64,000 nucleotides of DNA from Babesia bovis T2Bo (taxonomy: Eukaryota > Apicomplexa > Aconoidasida > Piroplasmida > Babesiidae): NCBI RefSeq assembly GCF_000165395.2, contig NC_010575.1:295001-359000 (forward strand), written 5' to 3'. The notes under the pieces were generated by a model. The model saw nothing but the letters and a program-made list of their open reading frames with translations, was not told the origin of the DNA and did no database searches. Below, piece by piece: positions 32,230 through 43,241 of the stretch. Made by a program: the position numbers and the translations under genes. How positions within the stretch are numbered: the stretch's first letter is position 1; the number at the start of each line of letters is the position of its first letter.

Positions 32230-32778
32230 TATATTGATGAAAAATACAATTATTTATATTGATTTAGTTTCGCTGGCTCTAGGTTATAATGAATTATAGC
32301 TTGCGATATGCAGTGCCACTATTAATCTGTTCACATGAATTAAACATTGCTACGATAAAATACTTATTTACATATGCTTTTATAATTCTTCCAATGATGT
32401 TCATATGATGTTTTCTGTTGATGTGTAAGGCTGGTGGTGTAGACATTTTTTATACTTGGGTCGGGGGCAAGGATTCCTCCTTCTATGATTTTTACGATAT
32501 TACCTCCATAATCTAAATGTTAACAGTTCAATTTATTGCATTTTAGGGTTGGTATGTTGCCGTGTTTTATAGAAGGTGTAAGGGCATAATCATCGCACGG
32601 AGTTTTTTATGTTTTATAACATAAGACCTTATCGCATCTGGTTACATCCCGAATTACCGTATGGTAGCTACTCCATGATAAGTCTACAGTGAATTTCTAC
32701 TCGATTAAAGTGGCTACAAAGACCGTGGGATCAATATAACTTTTCAACCTAGAGTGACTTTGTTTTTGTTTTCTCAAA
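32230..32778. promoter_or_regulatory. shared upstream region of Mak16 and ATAD3-type genes
   Basis: Divergent starts at 32229 (minus) and 32779 (plus) leave about 550 bp, AT-rich and without a supported gene. It is likely to contain both promoters, but no specific element is identifiable by eye. Confidence 0.4.
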
Positions 32779-34630
32779 ATGTTTGGTTTTGGTTCACCTC
32801 AGGTGCCTTCCAGCGCCATTCCACCATTGCCTAATGATGATGCGAACATTACTGGAAAATGTGAGTTCGAATGTCTATTTAGTTGCATGATTTTATACAG
32901 TTGATCCTACAGCGTTGGAGCGTGGCGCCAAGGCGCTGAAGATGCTAGATTCATCGCCTAACGCGCAGAAAGCATTTGAATTGACGAAGATGCAGGAGAT
33001 GACTCGTCAGCATGAGATTCAGAAGGAAATACAGCAGATGCAACTTCGTCAGAGTGAGCTTGGTGCTCAACGCGCTCGTGTTGAAAGTGACGAGAAGCGC
33101 AAATTGATGGCTCAACAGCAGGAGCAAGATCGAATAACTGCTCAGTATAAGGCTAAGTTAGAGGCGGAAGCTTATCAGAAGAAGTTACAAGATCAACGTC
33201 GTCAGAATGAAGAGTGGTTGAATCAGCAGCATCAGCAATTTTTGCGTCAGGAGGAAGCGAGGAAGAAAACTGAGATGGAGATTCTCAACATGCGTAAAGC
33301 TCAAATTAGAGAGGAGAAGGCTTTGGAGCGTGAGAACATTAAGGCACGCGTTCAGGAGGAGGGCCGTATACGAATAGAGCAGGAGCGTAAAAACTTTGAT
33401 ATTCACGTTAAGATGATGAAGGAGAGGTCTGTGGAGGAGCGTAAAACTAAGTTAGAATCATTACAAATAACATTTTCATCTCTTGGCACTGCATTTTCAT
33501 CACTTTTGGCTGACAAGCAACGCCTTACTGCAGGGGTAGGTCGACTTTATTGTTCATACATTTATTGCAAGGTAACTACTCTAAGTGCATTGGCACTAGG
33601 AATATATGGTGCCAAGAACGGCACGCGATTAGCTGGACGTATTTTGGTAATTTCCGGTTATTAACACCAGCATTATGTACAGGAACGTCGGTTGGGTAAA
33701 CCTCCCTTGGTTCGTGAAACGTCACGATGGACTCTCATGGGAGGCATATCCAATTTATTTAAAAGATACTTTCCTACTGGCAATGTCAATGCTTTAACCA
33801 AGATAGTTCTTGATAACAATTTGCACCAACGTCTTTCCTGGACCACCAACTCACTTATGAATGCCAAGAAGAATGGTGCTCCTTTCCGTAATTTACTTCT
33901 TTATGGTCCTCCTGGTACAGGAAAGACTTTGTTTGCGAAGACGTATGTTTATTTCTATAACTCGTTAATTTTGCGTAGTTTAGCCAGTAACAGTGGGATG
34001 GACTTTGCCATAATGACGGGGGGAGATATAGGCCCTCTTCAGGAGGAAGCTGCTAGTGAGATTAACAAGTTATTCAAGTGGGCTAAGAAGACCAAAAAGG
34101 GTCTTCTTTTATTCATTGATGAAGCTGATGCATTTTTACGTCAGGGGCGCTCATCTGCTAATGGAATGTCTGAAAACATGCGGAATGCACTTTCCGCCTT
34201 TTTGTATCACACTGGAACGGAGAGCAAGGAATTATCTTTGATTTTAGCTACCAACGAGCGTGAGATATTGGATAAGGCCGTTTTGGACCGCATGGATGAG
34301 CAATATGAGTTTGGTCTTCCTCAACTGGAGGAAAGAAAACGCATGATAGCTATGTTTATGAAAAAGTATGTATTGACTCCAACCACTCGTGGCAATAAGG
34401 TTGAGATTGATGAAAATATTAATGATGACTTTTTCGCTAAGGTAGCTGAACGCACTGAGGGGTTTTCAGGGCGTCAGTTATCGAAAATGTGTATCGCTAT
34501 TCAAAGTGCTGTGTTTGGTTCTGGGACTACTAGGCTTAGCCTTGAACTTGCTGAAACTGTGATCAACTGGCATATCGATGAACACCGCAAAAATCACAAA
34601 ACCACTGAACACGCAGAGCCCGCTGACTAG
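32779..34630 (+). CDS. ATAD3: ATAD3-type mitochondrial AAA ATPase
   Basis: Inner-membrane AAA+ ATPase that organises mitochondrial nucleoids and membranes in other eukaryotes. Five exons: 32779-32860, 32901-33535, 33572-33646, 33683-33942, 33979-34630, giving 567 residues in one open frame. Exon 2 encodes the Gln/Glu/Lys-rich ATAD3 coiled coil (ALERGAKALKMLDSSPNAQK at its start). Exon 3 encodes a hydrophobic Gly/Ala membrane segment. The AAA domain has Walker A GPPGTGKT, Walker B LLLFIDEADAF, sensor LILATN and RMDEQYEFGLP. The intron 33943-33978 is 36 nt, a multiple of three and free of stops, so an unspliced reading inserts twelve false residues inside the ATPase domain. The other two internal introns are also 36 nt. 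Confidence 0.92.
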
Positions 34631-34733
34631 TCAATATTTTAGCGTTATAGAACTTAACACGCTTTGAATTGTATGCTATGCATGAATAATACTGCAACTA
34701 TGGAGTACACTGTAGTTGAAATATTGATATACG

Positions 34734-36479
34734 TTAAGCGGTTGAGATCTGTTTATTTACCAAAAACAGCACATCTTCTTTCCACCTAGGGATGCGATGC
34801 ACTGGTTTCAGATCTAAATCTATTAAAGAAAATCTAAAAAAATTCGGACCTGCTCTCTCGCCTTTGGAGCCTGTATGGAACAGGACGTTGAGCACAACGG
34901 ATAGATCCATAGCTGTTCTCCCTCCTAAATAGAGGTTGATCCATTGCTCGATATGATCGAGTAGCATTTTACATCTTTTCCACGAATGGTGGTTACTTAT
35001 TGGATTACGGCCAGCCATGCTACATTTAGGCGATTCGCTACTACAACTTGTTTTTTTGCGTGCACTATAATGTTTTCGGTTGAAATATTGATTAGCCACG
35101 TGCACATTGATCCGTGAGAGAATGGTTTCTAGCTCCTTGTACAGCACCAATTGAACTGCTTCATCATTTGCGCCGACATTCCTTAAAAGTCGCCCTTGCG
35201 AGTGTATTGTCAGCTGTGTATCAGGGCTTTGTATACAATTGCGTTTGTCATTGACACCTGTCATTCGATACAAACATATATTCCTTTTTGAGAAACAAAA
35301 ATGCTTAGTCTTGTTATCCAATAGCATTTTCAGAACATTACACATGGAGCATATTAATTTGCGACCAATGATATTAAACATACGCTGGATGCGATATGGA
35401 TTAGCGTGTTGGCACAACACATGGGCAAGCAGCTCCTTTGACAGAGCCATGAGGTTTTGTGTTATGCTACTCACTTCCCACTTCTTTTGAACCTTGTCTC
35501 TTATTTTTTCCTTTGCGTTAAAAAACCTATAGACCATATTGCAAAGCAGATACAGGACACTTGCTACGATTTGTTGTCCTGATGCTAGTGCTTGCAACTT
35601 TAGTATGCGGTTCATGATGACTTTATTTTCCACCAGGCATCGAGCGACATTGTCCATTGCGCATTGATCCTGTATCAGTATTGCAGGATCCACTTCTACA
35701 TTATTGATGAATATGCGTATGTTGTTCTGTGGCACCTTTGCCAGACATTGCAACTCTTTTTTAACATCAGCTAATTCCATCCCGAAAAGCTTGATGGGTG
35801 AGTATCCAGAGTTGTAATTTTCTTGAGCCCTTTCGTTTATGATCCAATCTGTACTTTCTGGGCATTGCGAAGACACTATATTTTCATATCTGATTCTTGC
35901 CTTATATGGTTGGCACATTTGAAATAGACTTGGGAATCCGCTAAAATTGAGTATCCCGCACTTTGGCTTCATTTCAACAGAGATATTCCGATAGTATTGC
36001 ATGATTGTTTGCATAACTGTCCTACCGAGGGAAACGCATACTGCTAGGTTGAACAAATCTTCTTCCAGAATTGCCAATTCATATTTCAACGGATCATATG
36101 TGATGTTATTATTTCCCAATATTTGTATATCTGTTGGTTTTATATCGATAGTAGTTTTGCGTGCCACTTCTTTCACATGGTAGATACGTTTTTTATATAC
36201 GACTTCTGACTCAAAGAGATTTACTTTCCACCAATTGGCGTAATCTCCATCTCCATTAATTACCATGCGTTTACAACCACATTTTTGTTTTGATGTATGC
36301 TTGCATTCATCATATTTGTTGTCCATTAGCTTTGACAGATGTGTTCGCAATCTGTTGGCTACACTTCGTTTTATCAGGCATCCTACGCGTTTAGGTGTAC
36401 AAGACTCAGAGCTTTTGCAGCATCCCTCTTGCATAAACAGACAGAATTCATCATGGTATAGCATTCGATGCATAGTCAT
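34734..36479 (-). CDS. unnamed cysteine-rich protein
   Basis: Single open frame of 581 codons from ATG 36479. I do not recognise it. The N-terminus is Cys-rich (QEGCCKSSESCTPKRVGC, then CKHTSKQKCGCKRM, residues about 18-70), which could bind metal. The middle has a short hydrophobic helix (ASVLYLLCNMVYRFF) and a CNVLKMLL segment. The C-terminus has VLNVLFHTGSKGERAGPNFF and PRWKEDVLFLVNKQ. No signal peptide is seen. It converges with the ATAD3-type gene (103 bp between stops). A possible intron-containing 5' end cannot be excluded. Confidence 0.7.
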   Translation of the reverse strand: MTMHRMLYHDEFCLFMQEGCCKSSESCTPKRVGCLIKRSVANRLRTHLSKLMDNKYDECKHTSKQKCGCKRMVINGDGDYANWWKVNLFESEVVYKKRIYHVKEVARKTTIDIKPTDIQILGNNNITYDPLKYELAILEEDLFNLAVCVSLGRTVMQTIMQYYRNISVEMKPKCGILNFSGFPSLFQMCQPYKARIRYENIVSSQCPESTDWIINERAQENYNSGYSPIKLFGMELADVKKELQCLAKVPQNNIRIFINNVEVDPAILIQDQCAMDNVARCLVENKVIMNRILKLQALASGQQIVASVLYLLCNMVYRFFNAKEKIRDKVQKKWEVSSITQNLMALSKELLAHVLCQHANPYRIQRMFNIIGRKLICSMCNVLKMLLDNKTKHFCFSKRNICLYRMTGVNDKRNCIQSPDTQLTIHSQGRLLRNVGANDEAVQLVLYKELETILSRINVHVANQYFNRKHYSARKKTSCSSESPKCSMAGRNPISNHHSWKRCKMLLDHIEQWINLYLGGRTAMDLSVVLNVLFHTGSKGERAGPNFFRFSLIDLDLKPVHRIPRWKEDVLFLVNKQISTA

Positions 36480-37434
36480 GGGAGAATTTGGGTTTCTCGG
36501 TAGTTTCAGGACATAGCACTGGTCCCATGAGGCTGCATATATTGAGTATTTGTATTTACAGTAGGAACTATATATATTATTAGACCAACATCACTATATA
36601 AACACTGTCCAAAAGCAAACATCAGCAAGATAATATAATGATTCTATTTAATGGGCACATCACTGTTCCAACATCACATCACCCATTAACCAGAAAAATA
36701 GATACAAATCTACGTACACCCATTACATTACATCTGATTTCCACCTATTAGGTATATATATCTCTGATATCCACGGGGAATCATTGTAGTACGTTCAGAC
36801 GCGGGACTTACCAGGTGTGTTACTTTTAGATTTCCATGATTTGTGTTCTATACGATATACGAATTGGCAATTGCCAGTTCCCAGTGGTACAAGTCTCATG
36901 TTTTTGTCAGCCTTGTGTCTCGCGGGGATAAATTAGCAACGCAGGCCACCGAGTGGTACAGTGCGTACAAACAACGGTTGCTTGTTGGCAGCTCTGCGTT
37001 GCCTTTATCACAATTTAATTTAAACCATAATTATGTTTTTAGTTTAATGCTCGTTGTTGTTTAGAGATTGTATACAAAAACAACTGGCGGGGTACTGTGC
37101 TGTACCCTCCACAAGATCGCGCCCATGTCACCATATCTCTACACCTAACTACACATTGGTAAGTATTAGTGTGCATTGTAACAATCAATCGTAATTCAAA
37201 TCATTAGATGATCAAATTGATGACGCTGTTTGTTGCTTATCACCCCTTGTTATACATAGACATAGTTTTATGGAATCCCACAAATCTCTCTTGAGTGTAG
37301 TTTCCAACGGCTTATTTTCATTGTCATGTTGGTTATCTAGGTCGAAAAGGGTGGTTGCATGAAGCACCAGAGAAAATTCTCGGTGGAAGGTAGGTTGTGT
37401 AACCTTTGTTTGCAGCGAAGTTTCAATATATTTC
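36480..37434. other. intergenic, nothing recognised
   Basis: This region between divergent genes contains several AT-rich simple stretches. An ATG frame at 37359 (MKHQRKFSVE) ends at a GTAGGT donor (37389-37394) and could be spliced to an acceptor at ATAATAG just before ATGATGGGC, giving the kinase an alternative first exon. Confidence 0.4.
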
Positions 37435-39150
37435 ATGTTTATAATAGGTATGATGGGCAGCATTTATCCGAGCACAGAAATACCACCAACTCAGGGCACA
37501 GGGGTGAATTTACCCATGGTAGGGTGTCGCTGGCCGGGGGATGGTCAATCTCCTATCCGTTATGGACCTAACAAATGTGTTGGTGTTCCGTGCGATTCAT
37601 CATGTGTACGCGTCCAGCAAGATTCTAGTATATCTTTAGGTCCGCCATATTTACAGTTTGATGACACTGGCGTGGCATACCCTGAAAATGCGTGTATTAC
37701 CTATTCCAAGGTTGGTCCTTACAAGCGCCGTTCTAATGGTGTTTACGTTAGTACTCAGCCTGGTAAGCGTGTTTGTGTCATGTCCAATGGCAATTTATCG
37801 GTATCTGACGTTGCACTGCGTCGTGTTCTTCATTCACAAAACAAGACTGTTATGCCTGGTGTTAGTTGTTCTTGCTGTATGGTAAATAGTTACCCCAACG
37901 CGCCCATGTATTCTGATTTGGGTTACCGTGGTATGATGTGCAATTCGTATAGCACTATGTTTGGTTATCCTCAGGTTATGGGTTTGAATACATGTCGAGT
38001 TCCTACAACTTATTGCGGCACAACCTCTGATTCTCGTTTTCCCAATGGATGTGTTCCGCAAGATAGCAACGTGTTGGTTTACCTCAATAGTGACCAAGAT
38101 ATTGTGGACATTTATGGTTGGCGTTACGTTGACACTTTGGGCGAGGGATCCTACGGTAAGGTGTATTTCGTTCGTAACGAGTTCACCAGTGAAGAATCTG
38201 CGTTTAAGCGTATGCTTTTGCACAAGAGTGGTGCTATGCCGCCTGCTATATTGCGTGAGATTCATTCTCTCAGGTCCTGCAATCACGAGAATGTCATTAA
38301 GCTGAACAAGGTATACGTTGGTGACTGTCGAGTATACCTTAGTTTCCCTCGTATTGTTGGTGGTAACTTACGTCAGCTATTAGAGAAGCACTATCCAACA
38401 GGAGTCCCTTTGGATAATGTGCGATCTATAGCGAAGCAGTTGATAAGTGGCATTGCTCATATTCACTCTCGCCGTATAATTCATCGTGACATAAAGCCGG
38501 AGAACATCTTGGTAGAGACTGAGTTTCAAGACGACCTTCAAGTTCCCAGGGTTGCGTCTGACGACGAGAGTTCTTGCAGTGACGCTCCTGGCAGTCTTTG
38601 CGGCGACATCGGTATAGGTCAATTCATTGAGCCCACTGTTAGGCCACGTATAAAACGTGTTGTGATAAGTGATTTTGGCTTATCTCGTGTTCACAAATCT
38701 GTTGATCATCCCTTATTTGAGAACGATGAGTCTAAGTTGATGAACAGTCCCATGTCTCCTGAGGTAGTGACTTTATGTTATCGTCCTCCTGAGCTTTTGC
38801 TTGGTGACTTCCACTATTCATTTTCGGTTGATATATGGTCACTGGGCTGTGTTCTATTTGAGTTGATAACAGGCAAGCCAATATTTGAGGAGCGCACTGA
38901 GTTTGCTTTGTTGATAGCGATGTTCCGAAGGTTCGGTACTCCAAAGGAAGAGGACTGGCCTGACTTGACATCTTTGCCTTTTATGAATCCATCATTACCT
39001 AACATTCGCACTTCTTCTTGCCTTGTTGAGTGTTTGAACAAGGTCGACCGTGATTGTATGGATTTGCTGGAGCGTATGCTTGCATTGAATCCTCAGAAGC
39101 GTATTTCTGCTAGGGAGGCTATTGTCCATCCGTGGATTGTCAAAGCTTGA
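37435..39150 (+). CDS. cyclin-dependent-kinase-like protein kinase
   Basis: Serine/threonine kinase of the CMGC/CDK type. ATG 37435 opens 571 codons; ATG 37450 is a possible alternative, or exon 1 may lie at 37359. The first 220 residues are a non-catalytic extension with Cys, Pro and Tyr. The kinase domain follows: glycine loop GEGSYGKVYF (about residue 235), lysine in AFKRML, MPPAILREIHSL in the place of the cyclin-binding PSTAIRE helix, HRDIKPENIL, DFGLSR, LCYRPPELLLGDF and FSVDIWSLGCVLFELITGK. A roughly 45-residue acidic insert with Ser and Cys lies between HRDIKPEN and DFG. The activation loop is also extended. All catalytic residues are present, so it should be active. Confidence 0.9.
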   Translation: MFIIGMMGSIYPSTEIPPTQGTGVNLPMVGCRWPGDGQSPIRYGPNKCVGVPCDSSCVRVQQDSSISLGPPYLQFDDTGVAYPENACITYSKVGPYKRRSNGVYVSTQPGKRVCVMSNGNLSVSDVALRRVLHSQNKTVMPGVSCSCCMVNSYPNAPMYSDLGYRGMMCNSYSTMFGYPQVMGLNTCRVPTTYCGTTSDSRFPNGCVPQDSNVLVYLNSDQDIVDIYGWRYVDTLGEGSYGKVYFVRNEFTSEESAFKRMLLHKSGAMPPAILREIHSLRSCNHENVIKLNKVYVGDCRVYLSFPRIVGGNLRQLLEKHYPTGVPLDNVRSIAKQLISGIAHIHSRRIIHRDIKPENILVETEFQDDLQVPRVASDDESSCSDAPGSLCGDIGIGQFIEPTVRPRIKRVVISDFGLSRVHKSVDHPLFENDESKLMNSPMSPEVVTLCYRPPELLLGDFHYSFSVDIWSLGCVLFELITGKPIFEERTEFALLIAMFRRFGTPKEEDWPDLTSLPFMNPSLPNIRTSSCLVECLNKVDRDCMDLLERMLALNPQKRISAREAIVHPWIVKA

Positions 39151-40314
39151 TTTTTCTTTTAGGACACATTTCTTTAATGTTATTTTCTGTCCTATTTTTC
39201 TTTGCTGGTATTGTGTGTTGTACTCCTGGTATCATTGCTTTGTTTTTGCACAAATTGCAATGATACATCTGTTATATCTATAATTCTGAGTTAGTTTACT
39301 TACCACTACTGTTTTATGCGATTGTACTGGAGCATTGATTGCTACTAAAGCTCTACTTTTATTTTTTTGTTTACTACATTTCTTTCGGCCTGGGTTATAT
39401 GAGAATTCATGTTCAATACATACACTTTCTACGTTGCTGAAGATTGGATCTTTGGCATTTGACGGTTGTATTGATTCCGAATGTTCTCACAGCTCCGCAA
39501 TTTGGGCACAGGAGGAACTTTTGTTCACTGTTTATTTCTGTCTTGTTTGTTATGATCAATCATAGTACTCACCTCCATCAATATCATTTATATGACACAA
39601 TGCTTGTCGCCTGAATGATTATATGGGTTGGTTCATGCAATTCGATTTGAGCCACACGCAACATTCTTAGACTATCACATGAATCTATATGATTTCACGC
39701 ATTACTGAGATTTCACATGTGGAAAGACCTAACCATAACATTCATTTAGTTATATCCACTATTCATACCATAGATTGCATGAATTTATCCATTGAATATG
39801 GTTATAATATTAGAGGAAAGGATATGACTTTCACTCTACGAGACAATATAGCTATGATGCAACGTTTACATATCATATAGAGACACATAGGACATTGTCC
39901 GATGTAAGTTATTTAATTCAATGCAACTTACATCAATGCATGGGATACTGAAGGTATTTTATTGGCCAATTGTACTGCTGCTTCTGCTACATGCTGTATT
40001 CTTCTCTCTAGCAATTCTCTATCTTCCTGACTCTTTTTTTGACTATAAAGTTTCATTTGTTTTTAGAATTTGCATTAATTGCTTCCATTTGTTTATTATG
40101 ATTTTTTAAAAATGTGTATGTAGTGCTCGGGGTGGTTAGGTATTCTAGCTATGTACGTTTAAGATTTCAGTGACTACCTTCTATGATATATATTTATTTT
40201 AGTTATATTTATATACTGTTTTGAGTGCTAATTGCGTTTTGCTCAGTATGTATTTTGTTTAATTGACAACATTATCCTTCTCTTTTACTTGTGGTTTCAT
40301 ATATATCAATCGCA
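39151..40314. other. intergenic, nothing recognised
   Basis: About 1.1 kb, T-rich on the plus strand, with short open frames only. No motif, repeat or RNA gene seen. Confidence 0.4.
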
Positions 40315-41074
40315 ATGGCATCTGGAAAGGATGTTCTTCATATTGCCGTAAAGATTCTTGCGGATAATGGCTACTACAAGACATTGAAGCGTTTACGTAA
40401 GGAGTCTGGTGACGAATTGGTATGTTTTTATTGGATGATGTGTATGCCAGTTTGACTTTTATATTAATAATATTACAGTTACGCCCGGAGAACGTGCCAT
40501 TAGGTGTTCAGCAATTTAATTTGAATGCGTTATGTGCTGGTTTGATCACACCCATTGAATTGGCCCCTTCTAAACAGCCTATTGTCGATGTTGTTTCTGA
40601 TGTAGAGGACAGTTCAGTCGTTGATAAACCTTCTTTGCCACCATCTAGTGCAAAAGACAAGAGGTTGTGCAAAGCATCAGATGATTCCAATACTGACTTG
40701 GACGCTCCTTCTACAGGTACATTATTGTTTTATTGTGCTTATGGGTTTTAGGTCGTTTTAAGCGTATTCAGGATGACGTGTGGTTAAATCGCATAGAGAA
40801 GGAGGAGTTAAAGCAGAATTCGTACACTATGAAGAATGACGAGTTTTCGTTGAAGGCTGCTCAGGACCTTATTCAGGTAACAATTAGCTTTCATTATGAA
40901 TCAATCTAACCTTTTATAGGTGAAGGGTAAAAACTTCCGTACCGAGAAGATGAAGAAGAAGCGTGCTTCTTGGAAGGGTTCAGGTATACAATGTGATATG
41001 TTATTCAATCGGTTTCAGGTGAAATCACATCTCAAGTGAATTCAATAAAGTTTGACGACTCTGACAGTGACTAG
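40315..41074 (+). CDS. LisH and SRP40 C-terminal domain protein (Nopp140/Srp40-like)
   Basis: Probable nucleolar protein. Exons: 40315-40419, 40479-40716, 40752-40876, 40920-40983, 41019-41074, giving 195 residues with no stop. The N-terminus (VLHIAVKILADNGYYKTLKR) fits a LisH dimerisation motif. The middle is an acidic Ser/Asp linker, much shorter than in yeast Srp40 or Nopp140. The C-terminus is the diagnostic SRP40_C domain: RFKRIQDDVW, GKNFRTEKMKKKRASWKG and VNSIKFDDSDSD. Srp40/Nopp140 proteins chaperone snoRNPs and support ribosome production. The small size with most of the serine-rich part missing is unusual, but all conserved elements are present. Confidence 0.85.
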
Positions 41075-41216
41075 TTTTAACTGTTACTTTATGTGCCATG
41101 TTTTGTGGCGTTTCAGTGCATCACTACTATGTCAATCGTTAAAAATTATTCCTGGTGCCTACATTATATATTTTGTTATTCTATTGTTGGTATCCGTGAT
41201 ACATCACGCGCTTGAT

Positions 41217-43118
41217 CTATATTGTGAGTGTCAGTGCGTGTGTTGCCTGTCCAATGTACCACGCTGTAGTCATTTGTTCCAATGGGCTGCGATAGTCTGT
41301 TTCGGTCGTTTGTGGTATTTCTTCAACCCGTTGTCTTTTTTTCGTTCGTTCCGATTTATAAAACTGGTAGTATTGCAGTGCATGTTCGATTTCTGGTAGC
41401 GTTTTATATTCCTTTTTCTTGTGTTCCACTATTTCTTGAGGCTTTAGTGTTTCGAAGCATCGTGCTATTATTGCGTTATAAATCGGTATAAAGTTTTCTG
41501 GGTTTACTGCTTTACATGCATATCCGTCTAGCGTTTCCTTGATCATGAGTTGTGCTTCGCATGACATGTTGAAGTTTGCTGTTTCATGTATGCACTGTAC
41601 GATATCTTCGTAGCATGCTTCGTATAGGATTACAAGTGCCATATGCACAATTTCTTGGCATGTGAATGATTTGAATTCTTCCAATTTTAAGCCTGTTTTT
41701 GCATATTGCCTGTGTGCTTGTCTATGTTTCTTGAAGAGTATGTTCAGCAGCAGTGGTACCATTGGGAAGTACAGAATGCGTTTTGCTGTGAGCGGCAATT
41801 GTTCAATACCGCACATGGCTCCGTATAACATTGTGATTGAGCATTTTGGGTCAAGTATAGTTTTTTTATACAACTTCATGAGGTATTGGTCAATGCCTTC
41901 CAAGCCCGTATTGGATTCTCTCAGTGCCCTTGCTAGGTTTCCTACTGTCTTTGCTGCCAGTTTCCTGAAAGACAGATTACGGTTGATCGCTTGTATATCT
42001 TCTTTATCATCTTGTTTTAGCATGAGTTTAAGCAGTGGCGCCACTAGTTGGTGGATGTGGTAATGTATTTGTATTTTAGTGTTTGACGTGATAGCTTCTG
42101 CGAACTTGAGTATAGCTTCAACATCTCCTGTTGGTTGTTCCAACTCCGCAACAAAGAATGCTGCAAGTTCTGGAAGCAGCTGATCCAGTGCTGGTGACTT
42201 TCTGAGTATTGAGAGCACCTTTCCCAATTGTACATGCACTTGATGATCCATTGTTGTTGACGCTTTTTTTACTGTATTCTTTATTTCCTTTAGGAAGAAC
42301 CTCTGTTCCTTGGTGAGTATATGCTCCACTTTCGGTATTGTTATTGCTGTCTGTTTTCCATTTTTGTCATCTGTATTTCTTTCAGTTACGTTTGTTATAT
42401 GTTTTTGCAGTGCGTCTAGTATAGCTCTTTCTATATTGTTTTCGTATGACAGCGTATCTATTGTCATTGGCAGTTTGATATTTGTTAATAGTTTGCCCAC
42501 GCTTGCCAATTGTCTTGCTGTATCTTGTGCATTTAGAACGTTGATATCTTCGACAGCCATTTGTATGATTTGTTTTTTCGCTACTTGTTTGAATCTTTCA
42601 GTGATGCACTGTGCCATATTTGATGCCAGTGCTGGCACTTCTTCGTTGATTAGTGTCCAGTGCACTGTCAACGCTGGTTGTGCTGGTATAGCCTTTTGCA
42701 TATCTTTGGTTACTACGTCTGTAAGTTTTTGTCTTCCCCAGCACCTTTCATCCATTCCACTTTTCAGTGCCGACTCTCTTTTGACTACTCTATTTCCTTT
42801 GTATAGTTTGGATGATATAACATATCTATAATCGTAGCAGTTGTTATATCCATCAATGTTGTCCATTTTCAATGTTCTGAGTGCATCTCTTACATCGTTT
42901 GGCAGCAGTGTTGGTCCATTTTCCACGTATCTACAGCTTTTGATCATGAATCTCTGTGCCGTTTGTATGATTTGTTTCATTTTGAATTCTACGGTGTTTG
43001 CGATGAGTGCTGCGGCTTCTTCTCCAAGTGTTATATTCCCGCTTTGGAATAGCGGGTGTGTTCTGGATAGTGCCAGTATGGCTTCCGTGGGTATTATCGT
43101 CGTACTTGTGTCCTCCAT
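41217..43118 (-). CDS. TAF6: TBP-associated factor TAF6
   Basis: Subunit of general transcription factor TFIID. ATG 43118 opens 633 codons in one exon. The N-terminus is the TAF6 histone fold (LIANTVEFKMKQIIQTAQRF, then LLPNDVRDALRTLKMDNIDG, residues about 33-90). The C-terminal half has the TAF6 HEAT-repeat domain (HIHQLVAPLLKLMLKQ, FRKLAAKTVGNLARAL, ILDPKCSITMLYGAMCGIEQ). Between them is a roughly 170-residue helical stretch longer than in model organisms. The assignment rests on the order histone fold then HEAT domain and on these blocks. Confidence 0.8.
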   Translation of the reverse strand: MEDTSTTIIPTEAILALSRTHPLFQSGNITLGEEAAALIANTVEFKMKQIIQTAQRFMIKSCRYVENGPTLLPNDVRDALRTLKMDNIDGYNNCYDYRYVISSKLYKGNRVVKRESALKSGMDERCWGRQKLTDVVTKDMQKAIPAQPALTVHWTLINEEVPALASNMAQCITERFKQVAKKQIIQMAVEDINVLNAQDTARQLASVGKLLTNIKLPMTIDTLSYENNIERAILDALQKHITNVTERNTDDKNGKQTAITIPKVEHILTKEQRFFLKEIKNTVKKASTTMDHQVHVQLGKVLSILRKSPALDQLLPELAAFFVAELEQPTGDVEAILKFAEAITSNTKIQIHYHIHQLVAPLLKLMLKQDDKEDIQAINRNLSFRKLAAKTVGNLARALRESNTGLEGIDQYLMKLYKKTILDPKCSITMLYGAMCGIEQLPLTAKRILYFPMVPLLLNILFKKHRQAHRQYAKTGLKLEEFKSFTCQEIVHMALVILYEACYEDIVQCIHETANFNMSCEAQLMIKETLDGYACKAVNPENFIPIYNAIIARCFETLKPQEIVEHKKKEYKTLPEIEHALQYYQFYKSERTKKRQRVEEIPQTTETDYRSPLEQMTTAWYIGQATHALTLTI

Positions 43119-43241
43119 TTTAACCCACTAGCTTCAATCGATTATATTATGTTACTTATATCCTACCTTTCATCCGTTTGCTGATATCCAATTTGTCCTT
43201 TAGTGATATGTATAGATCACTGTCTCTGCTTTAGATGTTAA

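Noticed and set aside
33692..34630. Separate AAA ATPase gene starting at 33692
   Set aside because: It is the C-terminal half of the ATAD3-type gene; exons upstream join in frame through 36-nt introns.
42310..42831. 173-codon plus-strand frame opposite TAF6
   Set aside because: Antisense shadow; the minus strand carries the histone-fold and HEAT blocks.
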